Source of the DNA: PBB1 sp965229345
GTDB taxonomy: Bacteria; Pseudomonadota; Gammaproteobacteria; Burkholderiales; Burkholderiaceae_C
DNA: 64,000 bases
Assembly (NCBI GenBank): GCA_965229345.1
Contig: OZ245872.1
Span: 2,356,001 to 2,420,000 of the forward strand
Direction: 5' to 3'
The notes beneath the pieces are model-generated. The model ran no database searches. It had not been told where the DNA came from and saw only the letters and a program-made list of their open reading frames with translations. This document shows positions 1 to 7,929 of the stretch, one piece after another (the stretch's first letter is position 1; each line of letters opens with the position of its first letter). Made by a program: the position numbers and the translations under genes.

Positions 1-1023
1 GTGGCCCAGCAGCGCGCCAGCGGCCTGTTCGATCTTGTCGCCGGCTTTGTCTACTCGCAGATTCTGCTGGCCTGCGTGCGCCTGCACCTCTTCGATCTGC
101 TGGCGAAAGAGCCGCAGACCTTGTCTGCGCTGGCGCCGCAACTGGGTCTTACCGAAGACGCCGCACAGCGCCTGCTGGCTGGCGCGGTCTCTCTGAAACT
201 GGTCGAGAAGCGCAGTCGCGGCCGGTACGGGCTCGGGCCGCTGGGCGCACCACTGGTGGGAGACACCGCCATCAGTTCGATGGTCGAACACCATGCCGAG
301 CTCTACATCGATCTGGCCGATCCCGTGGCTCTGCTGCGCGGCGAAGCCCGCACATCGGCACTGGCCCAGTACTGGCCGTACGCGGCCGCCGATGCGCCCG
401 ATTCGCTCGGGACCGACCGCGTGAGCCCCTACTCGGCATTGATGTCGGCATCGCAGACGCTGGTGTCCGACGAAGTGCTGGACGCGTATTCGTTCGACAA
501 GCACCGTCGACTGCTCGACGTGGGTGGCGGCGAGGGGACGTTCCTGTCTGCGGTCGCCGCGCGTGCGCCGCATCTGCATCTGGTTCTGTTCGACCTGCCT
601 GCCGTGGCGGAGCGAGCCCGCGCCAGATTCGCCGAACAAGGGCTGTCCGAGCGGACCACTGCCTGCGGAGGCAGCTTCTTCAGCGACCCGCTGCCCACCG
701 GCTGCGACCTCATCAGCCTCGTGCGTGTGATCTTCGATCACGACGACGCGCGGGCCCTGATGATCCTGAAAGCCGTGCGCCGGGCGTTGCCTGACGACGG
801 CACGCTGCTGCTGACCGAGCCGATGTCGGGCACACCCGGTGCCGAGGCCATGGGCGACGCATATTTCGGCTTCTATCTGCTGGCGATGGGCAAGGGGCGC
901 TCGCGCAGCGCCGCGCAACTCACCGAATTGCTTCACCAGGCCGGTTTCGGCGAGGTCAGGCTGCTGCGCAACCACATGCCGTTGCAGACCCAGCTGATCG
1001 TGGCACGGCCACTCCACGTGTAA
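1..1023 (+). CDS. crtF: Demethylspheroidene O-methyltransferase CrtF, 5' end cut by the window
   Basis: The product is a SAM-dependent O-methyltransferase that methylates the C-1 hydroxyl of demethylspheroidene-type carotenoids in the spheroidene/spirilloxanthin pathway. The visible 340 residues begin with a dimerisation/winged-helix region containing FDLVAGFVYSQILL, followed by a Rossmann SAM-binding motif (LLDVGGGEGTFL, about residues 169-180) and a C-terminal TEPMSG segment typical of the family. Family members are roughly 370-400 residues, and the reading frame is open from the first base. The GTG at position 1 is therefore probably an internal Val codon and about 40-60 N-terminal residues lie outside the window. 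It precedes bchC, the order known from purple bacteria. The assignment rests on family motifs plus context. Confidence 0.9.
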   Translation: MAQQRASGLFDLVAGFVYSQILLACVRLHLFDLLAKEPQTLSALAPQLGLTEDAAQRLLAGAVSLKLVEKRSRGRYGLGPLGAPLVGDTAISSMVEHHAELYIDLADPVALLRGEARTSALAQYWPYAAADAPDSLGTDRVSPYSALMSASQTLVSDEVLDAYSFDKHRRLLDVGGGEGTFLSAVAARAPHLHLVLFDLPAVAERARARFAEQGLSERTTACGGSFFSDPLPTGCDLISLVRVIFDHDDARALMILKAVRRALPDDGTLLLTEPMSGTPGAEAMGDAYFGFYLLAMGKGRSRSAAQLTELLHQAGFGEVRLLRNHMPLQTQLIVARPLHV

Positions 1024-1040
1024 ACCCTTGATGAAAATAC

Positions 1041-1084
1041 TGTAAATGCAAGTTGACAGTTTGAAATGTCAGCTTAGGATTACA
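1041..1084 (+). promoter_or_regulatory. bchC promoter with two tandem PpsR/CrtJ-type palindromes
   Basis: Two TGT-N12-ACA palindromes occupy 1041-1058 and 1067-1084, separated by exactly 8 bp. This is the known binding pattern of the aerobic photosynthesis repressor PpsR/CrtJ, whose tetramer binds such pairs cooperatively. A sigma-70-like promoter lies inside the pair: TTGACA at 1053-1058 overlaps the end of the first palindrome, and TAGGAT at 1075-1080 (16-bp spacer) overlaps the second. Binding would thus block RNA polymerase directly. The sequence match is seen; repression under oxygen is inferred from the family. Confidence 0.8.
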
Positions 1085-1171
1085 GCCATGTTGATGAGGC
1101 GGCGTGATGCATCTGAAATTCACCGTTGATATGCCGCGCCGCAAAGCGTCTGTCCGCACCGGGGAGGTGAC

Positions 1172-2110
1172 TTGAACACGATGGCTGTCGTCCTGGAGCG
1201 ACCTGAGCAGTTGGTGCTCAGCCGTTTGAACCTGACTGACGCAACCGACGAAGACGTGACGGTGGACATCGAGTGGAGCGGCATCAGCACCGGCACGGAG
1301 CGTCTGCTCTGGTCAGGCCGGATGCCGGCTTTCCCAGGCATGGGGTATCCCTTGGTGCCCGGATACGAATCCGTCGGACGCGTGGCAACGGCCGGCTCAC
1401 TGTCGGGTCGCCAGGTGGGCGAGCGTGTGTTTGTGCCGGGTGCAAAGTGCTTCGGCGACGTGCGTGGATTGTTCGGCGGCGCGGCGGCCCGCGTGGTGCT
1501 TCCGGGCGCACGCACGATTCCGTTTGCGGAGACGCTGGCAGAGCAGGGCGTCTTGCTGGCGCTGGCGGCAACCGCCTACCACGCACATTCGATGAAGGGG
1601 CTGACCCAGCCCGATCTGATCGTCGGCCATGGGGTGCTCGGTCGAATGATCGCTCGGCTGGCGGTGGTGGCGGGCGGCTCGCCCACGGTGTGGGAAACCA
1701 ACCCAGCGCGCCGCGACGGTGCCAGCGGCTACGAAGTGATCGATCCGGCAACCGACTCGCGCCGCGACTACCGCTGCATCTGCGACGTCAGCGGTGACTC
1801 GTCGCTGCTCGATACCTTGATCTCCCGCCTCGCACCTGGCGGTGAAGTGGTGCTGGCCGGCTTCTACGACGAGCCGCTGTCCTTCGTGTTCCCACCGGCC
1901 TTCATGCGCGAAGCCCGCATCCGTATCGCAGCGCAATGGCTGCCGAGCGATCTGGTCGCGGTGAAGGAATTGGCCGAATCCGGCCGGCTGTCACTCGACG
2001 GCCTGATCACACACCGAGCCGACGCCATGGAGGCTGATTCAGCCTACCGCACGGCGTTCGGCGACCCGACGTGTTTGAAGATGATTTTGGATTGGAGGTC
2101 CTGCCCATGA
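1172..2110 (+). CDS. bchC: Bacteriochlorophyllide a dehydrogenase BchC
   Basis: BchC oxidises the 3-hydroxyethyl group of the bacteriochlorophyllide precursor to the 3-acetyl group, a late step of bacteriochlorophyll a synthesis, using NAD. The 312-residue product has the zinc-alcohol-dehydrogenase-like fold of the family, with SGISTGTERLLWSGRMP and YPLVPGYESVGRV near the N-terminus and a nucleotide-binding domain around VGHGVLGRMIARL. The start is uncertain. TTG at 1172 gives MNTMAVVLE, matching the N-terminal pattern of homologues; ATG at 1181 is an in-frame alternative. A GGAGGTGA ribosome-binding site at 1163-1170 can serve either. The stop overlaps the bchX start (ATGA), implying translational coupling. 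Confidence 0.93.
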   Translation: MNTMAVVLERPEQLVLSRLNLTDATDEDVTVDIEWSGISTGTERLLWSGRMPAFPGMGYPLVPGYESVGRVATAGSLSGRQVGERVFVPGAKCFGDVRGLFGGAAARVVLPGARTIPFAETLAEQGVLLALAATAYHAHSMKGLTQPDLIVGHGVLGRMIARLAVVAGGSPTVWETNPARRDGASGYEVIDPATDSRRDYRCICDVSGDSSLLDTLISRLAPGGEVVLAGFYDEPLSFVFPPAFMREARIRIAAQWLPSDLVAVKELAESGRLSLDGLITHRADAMEADSAYRTAFGDPTCLKMILDWRSCP

Positions 2111-3132
2111 GTAGCGCTGAATCGACGTTGAGTTCCGCCAAGGCGGCACCCGTGACCATCATGATGAAAGACCTGCGCAACGAAGCCGCCGTCGAGCCGC
2201 CTCCGGTGTCCACCGGACCGGTGACGAAGGAAACCCAGATCATCGCGATCTACGGCAAGGGCGGCATCGGCAAGAGCTTCACGCTGGCCAACCTCAGCTA
2301 CATGATGGCGCAGCAGGGCAAGAAGGTGCTGCTGATCGGCTGCGATCCGAAGAGCGACACCACCAGCCTGCTGTTCGGTGGCCGGGCCTGCCCGACCATC
2401 ATCGAGACCAGCTCGAAGAAGAAGCTGGCCGGCGAGGCGGTCGCCATCGGTGATGTCTGCTTCAAGCGTGACGGCGTCTACGCGATGGAACTCGGTGGAC
2501 CGGAAGTCGGCCGCGGCTGCGGCGGGCGCGGGATCATCCACGGCTTCGAGCTGCTCGAAAAACTCGGCTTCCACGAGTGGGGCTTCGACTACGTGCTGCT
2601 CGACTTCCTGGGTGACGTGGTGTGCGGTGGATTCGGCCTGCCGATCGCCCGTGACATGTGCCAGAAGGTCATCGTCGTCGCGAGCAACGACCTGCAATCG
2701 CTCTACGTCGCGAACAACGTCTGCAGCGCGGTCGAGTACTTCCGTAAGCTCGGCGGCAATGTCGGCGTGGCCGGCATGGTGATCAACCGCGACGACGGCA
2801 CTGGCGAGGCAACCGCGTTCGCCGAGCAGGTCGGCATCCCGGTGCTGTCGGTGATCCCGGCCAACGACGACATCCGCCGCAAGAGCGCCAGCTACGAAAT
2901 CATCGGCCGCCCGGATTCACCGTGGGGCCCGATGTTCGCGCAGCTCGCCGAGAACGTCGGCACCTCGGTGCCGATCCGCCCGAAGCCGATGACGCAGGAC
3001 GCGCTGCTCGGCCTGTTCTCCGCGGCGTCGGTCGGCCGCGACGTGGTGCTGGAGCCCGCCACGCAGTTCGACATGTGCGGCAAGACCGAGAGCAAGAAGG
3101 AAACGCTCGAAGTCGTCTACGACGAAGTCTGA
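2107..3132 (+). CDS. bchX: Chlorophyllide a reductase iron protein subunit BchX
   Basis: BchX is the ATP-dependent electron donor of chlorophyllide a reductase (COR), which reduces ring B of the chlorin. It is a nitrogenase-iron-protein (NifH) relative. The 341-residue product carries the P-loop GKGGIGKS at residues 50-57 and a switch-like LIGCDPKSDTT. Two conserved cysteines in VGRGCGGRG and DVVCGGFG would bridge the 4Fe-4S cluster between the two subunits of the dimer. The ATG at 2107 overlaps the bchC stop by the ATGA junction, and I prefer it to an in-frame ATG 36 bases upstream that lies inside bchC. The C-terminal tail beyond the NifH core is typical of BchX. Confidence 0.96.
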   Translation: MSSAESTLSSAKAAPVTIMMKDLRNEAAVEPPPVSTGPVTKETQIIAIYGKGGIGKSFTLANLSYMMAQQGKKVLLIGCDPKSDTTSLLFGGRACPTIIETSSKKKLAGEAVAIGDVCFKRDGVYAMELGGPEVGRGCGGRGIIHGFELLEKLGFHEWGFDYVLLDFLGDVVCGGFGLPIARDMCQKVIVVASNDLQSLYVANNVCSAVEYFRKLGGNVGVAGMVINRDDGTGEATAFAEQVGIPVLSVIPANDDIRRKSASYEIIGRPDSPWGPMFAQLAENVGTSVPIRPKPMTQDALLGLFSAASVGRDVVLEPATQFDMCGKTESKKETLEVVYDEV

Positions 3133-3145
3133 GCGGCCGCGCACC

Positions 3146-4735
3146 ATGTCCAAGACCATCCCCATCATCGCAGCGGCGCAGGCAGCCACCCCGGCGTCGC
3201 CCACGGCCCCGGGCGTGCCCTCGACCACGCTCGACGGTGACGGCATGGGCTGCCATGCGGGCGGCGATCAGTTGCTCGCTGCTGCGAAGTCGGCTGGCAA
3301 GTCGGAAGTCCTCGACCAGTACGCAAAGGACTACCCGAAGGACCCGAAAGCCGGTCCGCACGATCAGCCTCAGAGCATGTGCCCCGCCTTCGGTTCCTTG
3401 CGCGTCGGTCTGCGCATGCGTCGCACCGCGACCATCCTGTCGGGCTCGGCCTGCTGCGTTTACGGCCTGACCTTCACCTCGCATTTCTACGGTGCGAAGC
3501 GCAGCGTCGGCTACGTGCCGTTCAACAGTGAATCGCTGGTCACCGGCAAGCTGTTCGAAGACATCCGCGAAGCCGTCCACAAGGAAGCCGATCCGGCCAA
3601 GTACGACGCCATCGTCATCATCAACCTGTGCGTGCCAACGGCCAGCGGCGTGCCGCTACAGATCCTGCCCAAGGACATCAACGGCGTGCGCATCATCGGC
3701 ATCGACGTGCCCGGATTTGGCGTGCCCACGCATGCCGAAGCCAAGGACGTGCTGGCCGGTGCGATGCTGAAGTACGCCCGCAGCGAGGTCCTTGCGGGTC
3801 CGGTACAGGCGCCACGCAACGGCCGCTCGGACAAGCCCACGATCGCGCTGCTGGGCGAGGTGTTCCCGGCAGATCCCGTGATCATCGGCATGATGCTCGA
3901 GCCGATGGGCCTGGCCGCCGGCCCGGTGGTGCCCACGCGCGAATGGCGTGAGCTCTACGCCGCGCTCGACTGCACCGCGGTTGCAGCGATCCATCCGTTC
4001 TACACCGCCAGCATCCGTGAATTTGAAGCGGCAGGGCGCCCGATCGTCGGTTCGGCACCGGTCGGCTACGACGGCACCGAAGCGTGGCTGCAGGCCATCG
4101 GCCAAGCGACCAACACGCCGCAAGCGCAGATCGATGCGGCCAAGAACTGCATATTGCCTGCCATTCGGGGGGCGCTCGCCAAGATGCCGATCAAGGGGCG
4201 CATCACGCTCAGCGGCTACGAAGGCTCCGAACTGCTGGTGGGTCGTTTGCTCGTCGAGAGCGGCGCCGATTTGCGCTACGTTGGCAGCGCCTGTCCGCGC
4301 ACCGCCTGGAACGAAGCCGATCTCCAGTGGCTGGAGGCCAAGGGCGTGCAGGTTCAGTTCCGCGCGTCGCTCGAGCAGGACTTGGCCGCGATCGAGGCGT
4401 ACCAACCTGATCTGGCCATCGGCACCACACCGGTTGTTCAGTACGCCAAGGCGAAAAGCACCCCGGCGCTGTACTTCACCAACCTGATTTCGGCCCGTCC
4501 TCTGATGGGCCCCGCCGGCGCAGGGTCGCTGGCCACGGTGATCAATGCGGCCATCGGCAACAAGGCCCGTTTCACGCAGATGAAGGACTTCTTCGGCACG
4601 GTGGGAGAGGGTCACTCGTCTGGCGTGTGGGAGCCGGCCAACGGCATTCCGAAAGACCGCCCCGAGTTCAAGGCCGACCAGCGCCGCCAGGCTGAAAAGC
4701 TGGCCAAGAAGCGCAAAGCCGAGGAGATGATCTGA
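3146..4735 (+). CDS. bchY: Chlorophyllide a reductase subunit BchY
   Basis: BchY pairs with BchZ to form the catalytic NifDK-like heterotetramer of chlorophyllide a reductase, which binds a 4Fe-4S cluster and the chlorin substrate. The product has 529 residues. After a low-complexity N-terminal 40 residues it shows QSMCPAFGSLRVGLRMRRTAT, ILSGSACCVYGLTF and YDAIVIINLCVP. The cysteines in MCPAF, SACCVYG and NLCVP are candidate cluster ligands. A Lys/Ala-rich tail follows WEPANGIPKDRPEF. The stop TGA overlaps the bchZ ATG (TGATG), so the two subunits are probably translated in stoichiometric coupling. Confidence 0.95.
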   Translation: MSKTIPIIAAAQAATPASPTAPGVPSTTLDGDGMGCHAGGDQLLAAAKSAGKSEVLDQYAKDYPKDPKAGPHDQPQSMCPAFGSLRVGLRMRRTATILSGSACCVYGLTFTSHFYGAKRSVGYVPFNSESLVTGKLFEDIREAVHKEADPAKYDAIVIINLCVPTASGVPLQILPKDINGVRIIGIDVPGFGVPTHAEAKDVLAGAMLKYARSEVLAGPVQAPRNGRSDKPTIALLGEVFPADPVIIGMMLEPMGLAAGPVVPTREWRELYAALDCTAVAAIHPFYTASIREFEAAGRPIVGSAPVGYDGTEAWLQAIGQATNTPQAQIDAAKNCILPAIRGALAKMPIKGRITLSGYEGSELLVGRLLVESGADLRYVGSACPRTAWNEADLQWLEAKGVQVQFRASLEQDLAAIEAYQPDLAIGTTPVVQYAKAKSTPALYFTNLISARPLMGPAGAGSLATVINAAIGNKARFTQMKDFFGTVGEGHSSGVWEPANGIPKDRPEFKADQRRQAEKLAKKRKAEEMI

Positions 4736-6213
4736 TGCTGGTCCTCGATCACGATCGCGCGGGCGGGTACTGGGGTGCCGTGTACGTGTTCACGGCCATC
4801 AAGGGGCTGCAGGTCGTCATCGACGGCCCGGTCGGCTGCGAAAACCTGCCGGTCACGTCGGTGCTGCACTACACCGACGCACTGCCGCCGCATGAGTTGC
4901 CGATCGTCGTCACCGGTCTCGCCGAAGAACAACTCGGCCGCGAAGGCACTGAGGGCTCGATGCGCCGCGCCCATGCCGCACTCGACCCGGATCTGCCATC
5001 GGTCGTGGTGACGGGCTCGATCGCTGAAATGATCGGCGGGGGCGTCACGCCGTCGGGCACCAACATCCAGCGATTCCTGCCGCGCACGATCGACGAAGAC
5101 CAGTGGCAATGCGCCAACCGCGCGATGTTCTGGCTGTGGAGCGAGTACGGCATGAAGAAGGTGCCTGCACGCAAACCGTTTGCCGAGCGTCCCGTCGGCG
5201 AGAAGCCGCGTGTCAACATCATCGGGCCGTGCTACGGCACGTTCAACTGCCCGAGCGACCTGGCAGAGATTCGCCGCCTCGTTCAAGGCATCGGCGCCGA
5301 AGTGAACATGACGTTCCCGCTCGGCAGCCATCTGGCAGATGTGTCGCGGCTGGTCGAGGCCGACGTCAACATCTGCATGTACCGCGAGTTCGGCCGCATG
5401 CTGTGCGAGGCGCTGGATCGCCCCTACCTGCAGGCACCGATCGGCCTGCACAGCACCACCAAATTCCTGCGCAAGCTGGGCGAATTGCTGGGCCTGGACC
5501 CGGAGCCCTTCATCGAACGCGAGAAGCACACGACGATCAAGCCGATCTGGGACCTGTGGCGCTCGGTCACCCAGGACTTCTTCGGCACCGCGAGCTTCGC
5601 CGTCGTCGCCAACGACACCTACACCCGTGGCATCCGCCACTTCCTCGAAGACGAGATGGGACTGCCCTGCCAGTTCGCGGTGTCGCGGCTGCCGGGGGCC
5701 AAGACAAACAACGAAGAAGTGCGCCAGCTGGTGAAAGACAAGACGCCGCTGGTGATGTATGGCAGCTACAACGAACGCATCTACCTCGCCGAATGCGGCG
5801 GCGGCTCGATGATGAAGGCGAGCTTCATTCCGGCCTCGTTCCCGCTGCCCATCATTCGCCGCCACACCGGCACGCCGTTCATGGGCTACTCCGGCGCGAC
5901 CTACATCGTCCAGGAGTTCTGCAACGCGCTGTTCGACGCCTTGTTCCACATCCTTCCGCTGGGGACGGACCTGGACCGCGTCGACCCGACACCCGCTCGC
6001 ATCGATGGCCAGGCACCCAGCCCCTGGGACACGGATGCCCAGGAACTGCTCGACGAAATCGTGCAGACCGAGCCGGTTCTGGTGCAGATCTCCGCAGCAA
6101 AGCGCCTGCGTGACCGCGCAGAACGTGATGCCCGCAGGGCGGGCGAAGACCGGGTCACCGCGGCCCGGGTAGCGACGTCACGTGACGCCATGAGGCAGGG
6201 AGAGCCGGCATGA
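4735..6213 (+). CDS. bchZ: Chlorophyllide a reductase subunit BchZ
   Basis: BchZ is the NifK-like partner of BchY in chlorophyllide a reductase. The 492-residue product begins MLVLDHDRAGGYWGAVYVF and continues with DGPVGCENLPVTSVLHYTDAL, whose Cys is a likely cluster ligand; the later GPCYGTFNCPSDL segment is also family-typical. The start overlaps the bchY stop. The C-terminal 60 residues are Arg/Ala-rich and charged, matching the variable tail of the family. About 145 bases separate it from pufB; no promoter is obvious there, so part of puf transcription probably reads through from bchC as in known photosynthesis superoperons. Confidence 0.95.
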   Translation: MLVLDHDRAGGYWGAVYVFTAIKGLQVVIDGPVGCENLPVTSVLHYTDALPPHELPIVVTGLAEEQLGREGTEGSMRRAHAALDPDLPSVVVTGSIAEMIGGGVTPSGTNIQRFLPRTIDEDQWQCANRAMFWLWSEYGMKKVPARKPFAERPVGEKPRVNIIGPCYGTFNCPSDLAEIRRLVQGIGAEVNMTFPLGSHLADVSRLVEADVNICMYREFGRMLCEALDRPYLQAPIGLHSTTKFLRKLGELLGLDPEPFIEREKHTTIKPIWDLWRSVTQDFFGTASFAVVANDTYTRGIRHFLEDEMGLPCQFAVSRLPGAKTNNEEVRQLVKDKTPLVMYGSYNERIYLAECGGGSMMKASFIPASFPLPIIRRHTGTPFMGYSGATYIVQEFCNALFDALFHILPLGTDLDRVDPTPARIDGQAPSPWDTDAQELLDEIVQTEPVLVQISAAKRLRDRAERDARRAGEDRVTAARVATSRDAMRQGEPA

Positions 6214-6357
6214 CGCCACGTGCATCAGCCGTTGTAGATGAATTCGTTCGGCCAGACGCTGAACACACCGAATGTCGTGGCGCAGTGCCGCGGCTGCCTC
6301 GATCGCGCGGGCTCTGCGCGATACCGGCCAACAGGCCGTCCTTAAGGAGTAAATCCT

Positions 6358-6504
6358 ATGGCTGAAAGAAAAGGCTCTATATCAGGCCTGACCGATGAAG
6401 AGGCACAAGAGTTTCACAGATTCTATGTGCAAGGCTTCATCGGCTTTACTGCTGTTGCAGTGATAGCGCACTTCCTGGTGTGGGCTTGGCGTCCTTGGCT
6501 CTGA
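6358..6504 (+). CDS. pufB: Light-harvesting LH1 beta polypeptide PufB
   Basis: The product is the 48-residue beta polypeptide of the core antenna (LH1), which spans the membrane once and pairs with PufA around the reaction centre. It has the family layout: a polar cytoplasmic N-terminus with GLTDEEAQEFHRFY, a conserved His20 18 residues before the bacteriochlorophyll-ligating His38, and the periplasmic-side motif AHFLVWAWRPWL at the C-terminus. A strong Shine-Dalgarno (AAGGAG, 6343-6348) precedes ATG 6358. It is followed by a second small membrane-protein gene instead of pufA, which is unusual. Confidence 0.95.
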   Translation: MAERKGSISGLTDEEAQEFHRFYVQGFIGFTAVAVIAHFLVWAWRPWL

Positions 6505-6528
6505 TTTAAATCCCGGAAGGGGAATGCG

Positions 6529-6753
6529 ATGACTGATACAACGAATCTCTCTTTGCAGCAGATATTGAAGAACGACTCAAAAGCGTATCTCGGCATCTTT
6601 GCGGTGAGCTTTTGCTTGTTGTTGGTGGTTGCCTTGTGCGCGCAAGCGATGACATGGCAATGGCGTTCCTGGCTACCCGGGGCTGAAGCAGAGAAATCAT
6701 TGATCGGTGGCGTCAAAGGTGCCGTTTACACCTTCATGTCCCATTTACTTTAG
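6529..6753 (+). CDS. Small LH1-beta-like membrane protein lacking the bacteriochlorophyll His, between pufB and pufA
   Basis: This 74-residue product is not a standard puf subunit. It has a polar N-terminus (1-18), one hydrophobic helix (about 19-41) and a 25-residue tail. The segment AQAMTWQWRSWL (38-49) aligns with AHFLVWAWRPWL of PufB at six of twelve positions including three Trp and the Arg, but Gln39 replaces the chlorophyll-binding His. The upstream conserved His is also absent (Leu21). The tail ends in VKGAVYTFMSHLL, a possible amphipathic helix. It has its own Shine-Dalgarno (GGAAGGGG), and the pufA Shine-Dalgarno overlaps its stop codon, so it is embedded in the operon. A pigment-free LH1 ring component, or a PufX/gamma-like accessory, is inferred. 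I do not recognise it as a named gene. Confidence 0.8.
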   Translation: MTDTTNLSLQQILKNDSKAYLGIFAVSFCLLLVVALCAQAMTWQWRSWLPGAEAEKSLIGGVKGAVYTFMSHLL

Positions 6754-6763
6754 GAGATAGACC

Positions 6764-6964
6764 ATGTGGAGAATTTGGCGTTTGTTCGACCCGCTTCGTA
6801 CGATGGTTGCGCAAGGCGTTTTCCTGTTCGGTTTGGCTGTGCTGATTCATCTGGTGCTGTTGAGCACATCGACCTTCAACTGGCTCGATGGCGCGAACTC
6901 CAGGGCCAAGCTGGCGCAGCATGCGTCGTTGCCTGCAGAAACGACTTCACCCGTCGTCAAGTGA
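6764..6964 (+). CDS. pufA: Light-harvesting LH1 alpha polypeptide PufA
   Basis: This is the 66-residue alpha polypeptide of the core antenna. The N-terminus MWRIWRLFDPLRTMVAQGVFLFGLAV and the helix with LIHLVLLST are diagnostic; His29 is the axial ligand to bacteriochlorophyll. FNWLDG marks the periplasmic end of the helix, after which a 23-residue polar extension follows. Such extensions are common in alpha subunits of betaproteobacteria. The Shine-Dalgarno TAGGAG includes the stop codon of the preceding small gene, so translation of the two is probably linked. It is followed by two GC-rich hairpins rather than by pufL directly. Confidence 0.95.
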   Translation: MWRIWRLFDPLRTMVAQGVFLFGLAVLIHLVLLSTSTFNWLDGANSRAKLAQHASLPAETTSPVVK

Positions 6965-6970
6965 CAGCAT

Positions 6971-7021
6971 CGGGCTTGCGCCCGAGGTAGACGCGGCGCG
7001 GGCTCACGCCCGGCCCCGTCT
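6971..7021 (+). promoter_or_regulatory. Two tandem intercistronic hairpins between pufA and pufL
   Basis: Two hairpins with the same stem CGGGC/GCCCG lie at 6971-6984 (loop TTGC) and 6999-7012 (loop TCAC). The second is extended by outer pairing of AGACG-CGGC with GCC-C-CGTCT to span 6989-7021. In Rhodobacter, hairpins at this place stop 3'-5' decay so that pufBA mRNA outlasts pufLM mRNA and antenna outnumber reaction centres. The same role is inferred here. No T-run follows, so this is not a simple terminator. Confidence 0.75.
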
Positions 7022-7080
7022 GCCAACATGATTTTCGCCCTCGGCAATCTCGGATTGCCTGGGGCCCGGAGGAGTTGCCC

Positions 7081-7905
7081 ATGGCCACGCTCAGTTTTGA
7101 AAGAAAATACCGTATCCGCGGAGGGACCCTGGTCGGAGGGGATCTTTTCGATTTCTGGGTCGGGCCTTTCTATGTCGGATTCTTCGGTGTCACGACATTG
7201 TTTTTCGCACTCCTCGGTACGGCCCTGATACTGTGGGGCGCGGCCATCGGAGGCACATGGAATGTGTGGCAGATCAATATCGCGCCACCGGATCTCAAAT
7301 ATGGTCTGGGCTTTGCGCCGCTGCGCGAAGGAGGCTTATGGCAGTTGATTACTGTCTGTGCCATCGGCGCATTCGGATCCTGGGCACTTCGCGAAGTTGA
7401 AATCTGTCGAAAACTCGGCATGGGATTGCATGTGCCGGTTGCTTTTTCATTCGCGATATTTGCTTACGTCACGCTGGTCGTGATTCGCCCCGTCTTGATG
7501 GGAGCATGGGGCCACGGATTCCCCTACGGCATTCTGAGCCACCTCGACTGGGTTTCGAATACCGGGTATCAATACCTGCACTTCCACTACAACCCAGCTC
7601 ACATGCTGGCGATCACTTTCTTCTTCACCACCTGCCTGGCGTTGTCGCTGCACGGTGCGCTGGTGCTGTCGGCCACCAACCCGAAAGCGGGCGAAACCGT
7701 CAAGGCACCTGAGCACGAAGACACCTTCTTCCGCGACACCATCGGCTACTCGATCGGCACCTTGGGCATCCACCGCCTGGGCCTCTTTCTGGCGCTGTCC
7801 GCCGTGTTCTGGAGCGCCGTGTGCATCGTGATCAGCGGCCCGTTCTGGACACGTGGCTGGCCTGAATGGTGGGGCTGGTGGCTGAATCTTCCCATCTGGC
7901 ATTGA
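7081..7905 (+). CDS. pufL: Photosynthetic reaction centre L subunit PufL
   Basis: PufL is one of two homologous five-helix subunits that bind the bacteriochlorophyll special pair, accessory pigments, bacteriopheophytin, quinones and non-haem iron in a type II reaction centre. The 274-residue product begins MATLSFERKYRIRGGTL and carries FHYNPAHMLAIT and the C-terminal LPIWH. Histidines for the pigments and iron are in place, for example in ILSHLDWVS and ALSLHGALV. ATG 7081 follows GGAGGAG (7068-7074) at proper spacing; an in-frame TTG at 7075 lies too close to that site. The length matches the family (about 273-282 residues). Confidence 0.97.
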   Translation: MATLSFERKYRIRGGTLVGGDLFDFWVGPFYVGFFGVTTLFFALLGTALILWGAAIGGTWNVWQINIAPPDLKYGLGFAPLREGGLWQLITVCAIGAFGSWALREVEICRKLGMGLHVPVAFSFAIFAYVTLVVIRPVLMGAWGHGFPYGILSHLDWVSNTGYQYLHFHYNPAHMLAITFFFTTCLALSLHGALVLSATNPKAGETVKAPEHEDTFFRDTIGYSIGTLGIHRLGLFLALSAVFWSAVCIVISGPFWTRGWPEWWGWWLNLPIWH

Positions 7906-7929
7906 TGCGCGTGCACCAGGAGACAACTC

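Noticed and set aside
6210..6365. A 51-codon frame overlapping the bchZ stop (ATGA), in the place of Rhodobacter pufQ
   Set aside because: It has no membrane helix or PufQ-like features, its codon use is unlike the neighbours, and it runs into the pufB start; probably chance.
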